This document shows, piece by piece, positions 34,512-35,916 of a stretch of 35,916 nt of DNA; position 1 is the stretch's first letter, and the number at the start of each line of letters is the position of its first letter. A program made the translations under genes and the position numbers. The notes beneath the pieces were generated by a model. It did no database searches, was not told the origin of the DNA, and was given only the letters and a program-made list of their open reading frames with translations. The stretch comes from Chloroflexota bacterium (GTDB taxonomy: Bacteria; Chloroflexota; Limnocylindria; P2-11E; CF-107), in the NCBI GenBank assembly GCA_005881435.1, contig VBHP01000088.1, forward strand, positions 1 to 35,916, in the 5' to 3' direction.

Positions 34512-35441
34512 ATGCGGCGCAGGATCATCGTCGGGGCGCTTCTGGTTGCCGGCGCGGCCGCGGTCGTCGCCGGCATGGTCGTCATCGCCGACTACCTGTC
34601 GGATCCGCCGAGCGCATCGTGCGCCGTGCCGCCTACGACATTCGGTACGACGGCACCCTTCTTCGACCATCAAGAAGTCGCGGTCCATTACAACTGCGAG
34701 GGCGCCTCGCAGGCCGGCACGCTGTACTTGCCGTCGGGGCCCGGCCCGTACGCCGCGGTCGTCTGGATCCACGGTGCCGGGCGGGAGGCTCGCCTGGGCT
34801 TCGGCGGCATCGTCAAGGACCTCGTCGAGTCGGGTGTCGCGGTCTTTTCCTACGACAAGCGTGGCGTCGGCGAATCAGAAGGTAGCTGCTGTCCCGGAGA
34901 CAACGGCCACTTCAACCTTCTGAGCGCGGACGTCGTCGGCGCCGTGTCAGCGCTTTTCTCGAGGTCGGACGTCCGCAAGGACGAGATCGGCCTCGTCGGC
35001 GCGAGTCAGGCGGGCTGGATCGCGCCAAAGGCCGCGGTCGCGTCGAGCCACGTCGCGTTCGTGGCGCTGGCCAGCGCGACACCGGTGAGCGAGCGCCAGA
35101 CGAACCTGTACGAGCGGCTCGCGCGCGGCGACGAAGGTCAGCTGACGAAACAGGAGATCTCGCGGCGGCTCGCGGCCGCCGGCCCGTCCGGATTCGATCC
35201 GGTGCCATACCTGAAGCAGATGAAAGTGCCGAGCCTGTGGCTCTTCGGCACCGAAGACGATCGGATCCCGGTCGAGGAGAGCCTGCGGATCCTCGACCAG
35301 CTGCGGAGCGAGAAGACCGACGTCAGCACGTACACGTTCGCCGGCGCGGGCCACGGCCTGCTCGACACGCCGCCATCGGACCCGAGGGCGCCTGCGATCC
35401 TGCTCGACTGGATCGCGAAGCGCGTCCACCTGGCGCGATGA
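34512..35441 (+). CDS. Membrane-anchored or secreted alpha/beta hydrolase
   Basis: A 309-aa protein with an N-terminal hydrophobic segment (IIVGALLVAGAAAVVAGMVVIADYL) that is either a signal or an anchor. The alpha/beta hydrolase fold follows: oxyanion motif WIHGAG (residues 85-90), FSYDKRGVGESEG, nucleophile Ser165 in LVGASQAGW (GxSxG form), acid Asp249/250 in LFGTEDDRIPV, and His281 in GAGHGLL. Cys pairs (SCCPGD and Cys37/62) suggest it works outside the cytoplasm. It is probably an esterase or acyl hydrolase of unknown substrate. The stop overlaps the next gene's ATG as ATGA, so the two are coupled. Confidence 0.87.
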   Translation: MRRRIIVGALLVAGAAAVVAGMVVIADYLSDPPSASCAVPPTTFGTTAPFFDHQEVAVHYNCEGASQAGTLYLPSGPGPYAAVVWIHGAGREARLGFGGIVKDLVESGVAVFSYDKRGVGESEGSCCPGDNGHFNLLSADVVGAVSALFSRSDVRKDEIGLVGASQAGWIAPKAAVASSHVAFVALASATPVSERQTNLYERLARGDEGQLTKQEISRRLAAAGPSGFDPVPYLKQMKVPSLWLFGTEDDRIPVEESLRILDQLRSEKTDVSTYTFAGAGHGLLDTPPSDPRAPAILLDWIAKRVHLAR

Positions 35442-35916
35442 GCGCAACAACGCACAAGGTCGGGCTCATCGGGCTCGGGATCATGGGCATGCCGATGGCC
35501 CGGAACCTGATGCGGGCCGGATTTCCGCTCGTGGTCTGGAACCGCACCCGCGCGAAGGCCGACGCAGTCGCCAGGGACGGCGCGACCATCGCAGCGACGC
35601 CACGCGATCTAGCGAAGCAGGTCGACATGGTCGTGGTGATGGTCACGAACTCGCCCGACGTCGAGGCGGTCCTGTTCGGCACGAACGGAGCGGTCGAGGG
35701 CGCCCGTTCCGGACAGCTCTGGATCGACATGTCGACGATCTCACCGGACGTCGAACGCTCGATCGCCGAGCGCGCCGGGGCGAAGGGCGTGCGGACCCTG
35801 GATGCGCCGGTCTCAGGCGGCGAGATCGGCGCGGTCGAGGCGCGTCTTTCGATCATGGTCGGCGGGGATGCCGCCGACGTCGCGCGCGCCATGCCGCTCT
35901 TCAACGCGCTGGGCAA
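35438..35916 (+). CDS. 3-hydroxyisobutyrate dehydrogenase-like NAD(P)-dependent oxidoreductase (5' part)
   Basis: The first 159 codons of a beta-hydroxyacid dehydrogenase, cut by the window end. ATG 35438 overlaps the hydrolase TGA. Residues 8-17, VGLIGLGIMG, are the dinucleotide-binding loop and family signature. VVWNRTRAKADA includes an Arg after the second strand that often favours NADP. DMSTISP and LDAPVSGGEIGA are the substrate-binding motifs of the HIBADH/GarR/GLYR group. The catalytic Lys lies beyond the window. Exact substrate (3-hydroxyisobutyrate, tartronate semialdehyde, succinic semialdehyde) cannot be set. Confidence 0.9.
   Translation, partial: MSATTHKVGLIGLGIMGMPMARNLMRAGFPLVVWNRTRAKADAVARDGATIAATPRDLAKQVDMVVVMVTNSPDVEAVLFGTNGAVEGARSGQLWIDMSTISPDVERSIAERAGAKGVRTLDAPVSGGEIGAVEARLSIMVGGDAADVARAMPLFNALG

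Overview
The window is GC-rich (roughly two thirds G+C by eye), densely coding bacterial chromosome, with GTG and TTG starts common and many 1-8 nt gene overlaps. The gene set suggests Chloroflexota, perhaps a Limnocylindria- or Dormibacteria-like lineage: a DUF3662/FHA + FHA + FtsW/RodA + class B PBP cluster, a class V aminotransferase paired with SerA, a T-box leader on valS, and tig-clpP-clpX. This placement is an inference from gene content. I saw no rRNA, tRNA, CRISPR array, insertion sequence or phage gene.

Layout. Positions 1-6396 are mostly + strand: the end of a zincin-like metallopeptidase, a secreted Asp-box protein, rpe (minus), then a class V aminotransferase, serA, a small acidic protein of unknown function and a PNPOx-fold flavoprotein. 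Positions 6393-20340 are one unbroken minus-strand run. Read in transcription order it is fmdB, yihY, fhaA-like, fhaB-like, ftsW/rodA, a class B PBP, (about 170 nt gap), moxR, DUF58, a TgpA-like transglutaminase, ybaK, an Asp-box lipoprotein, and an ABC-2 exporter (ATPase and two permeases). Nearly every junction is a stop/start overlap, so this looks like one or two long operons for envelope growth and assembly. Positions 20406-21761 hold an orphan solute-binding lipoprotein. Positions 21767-29595 (minus) hold a signalling protein with GAF, HD-GYP and GGDEF domains, then a valine T-box leader, valS and an M20 peptidase. Positions 29693-30703 hold an ankyrin-repeat protein converging on a cupin. 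Positions 30756-34120 (minus) are tig-clpP-clpX. Positions 34174-35916 (+) are a small unknown protein, an anchored alpha/beta hydrolase and the start of a beta-hydroxyacid dehydrogenase.

How the genes work together. FtsW/RodA and the PBP form a glycan polymerase/transpeptidase pair, and the two FHA proteins preceding them could link it to Ser/Thr phosphorylation, although no kinase lies in the window. MoxR, DUF58 and transglutaminase form a familiar trio of unclear function. ClpXP and trigger factor are the protein folding and turnover set. The class V aminotransferase and SerA probably make serine. The best regulatory element is the valS T-box: specifier GTC, T-box sequence, and terminator/antiterminator helices can all be read directly.
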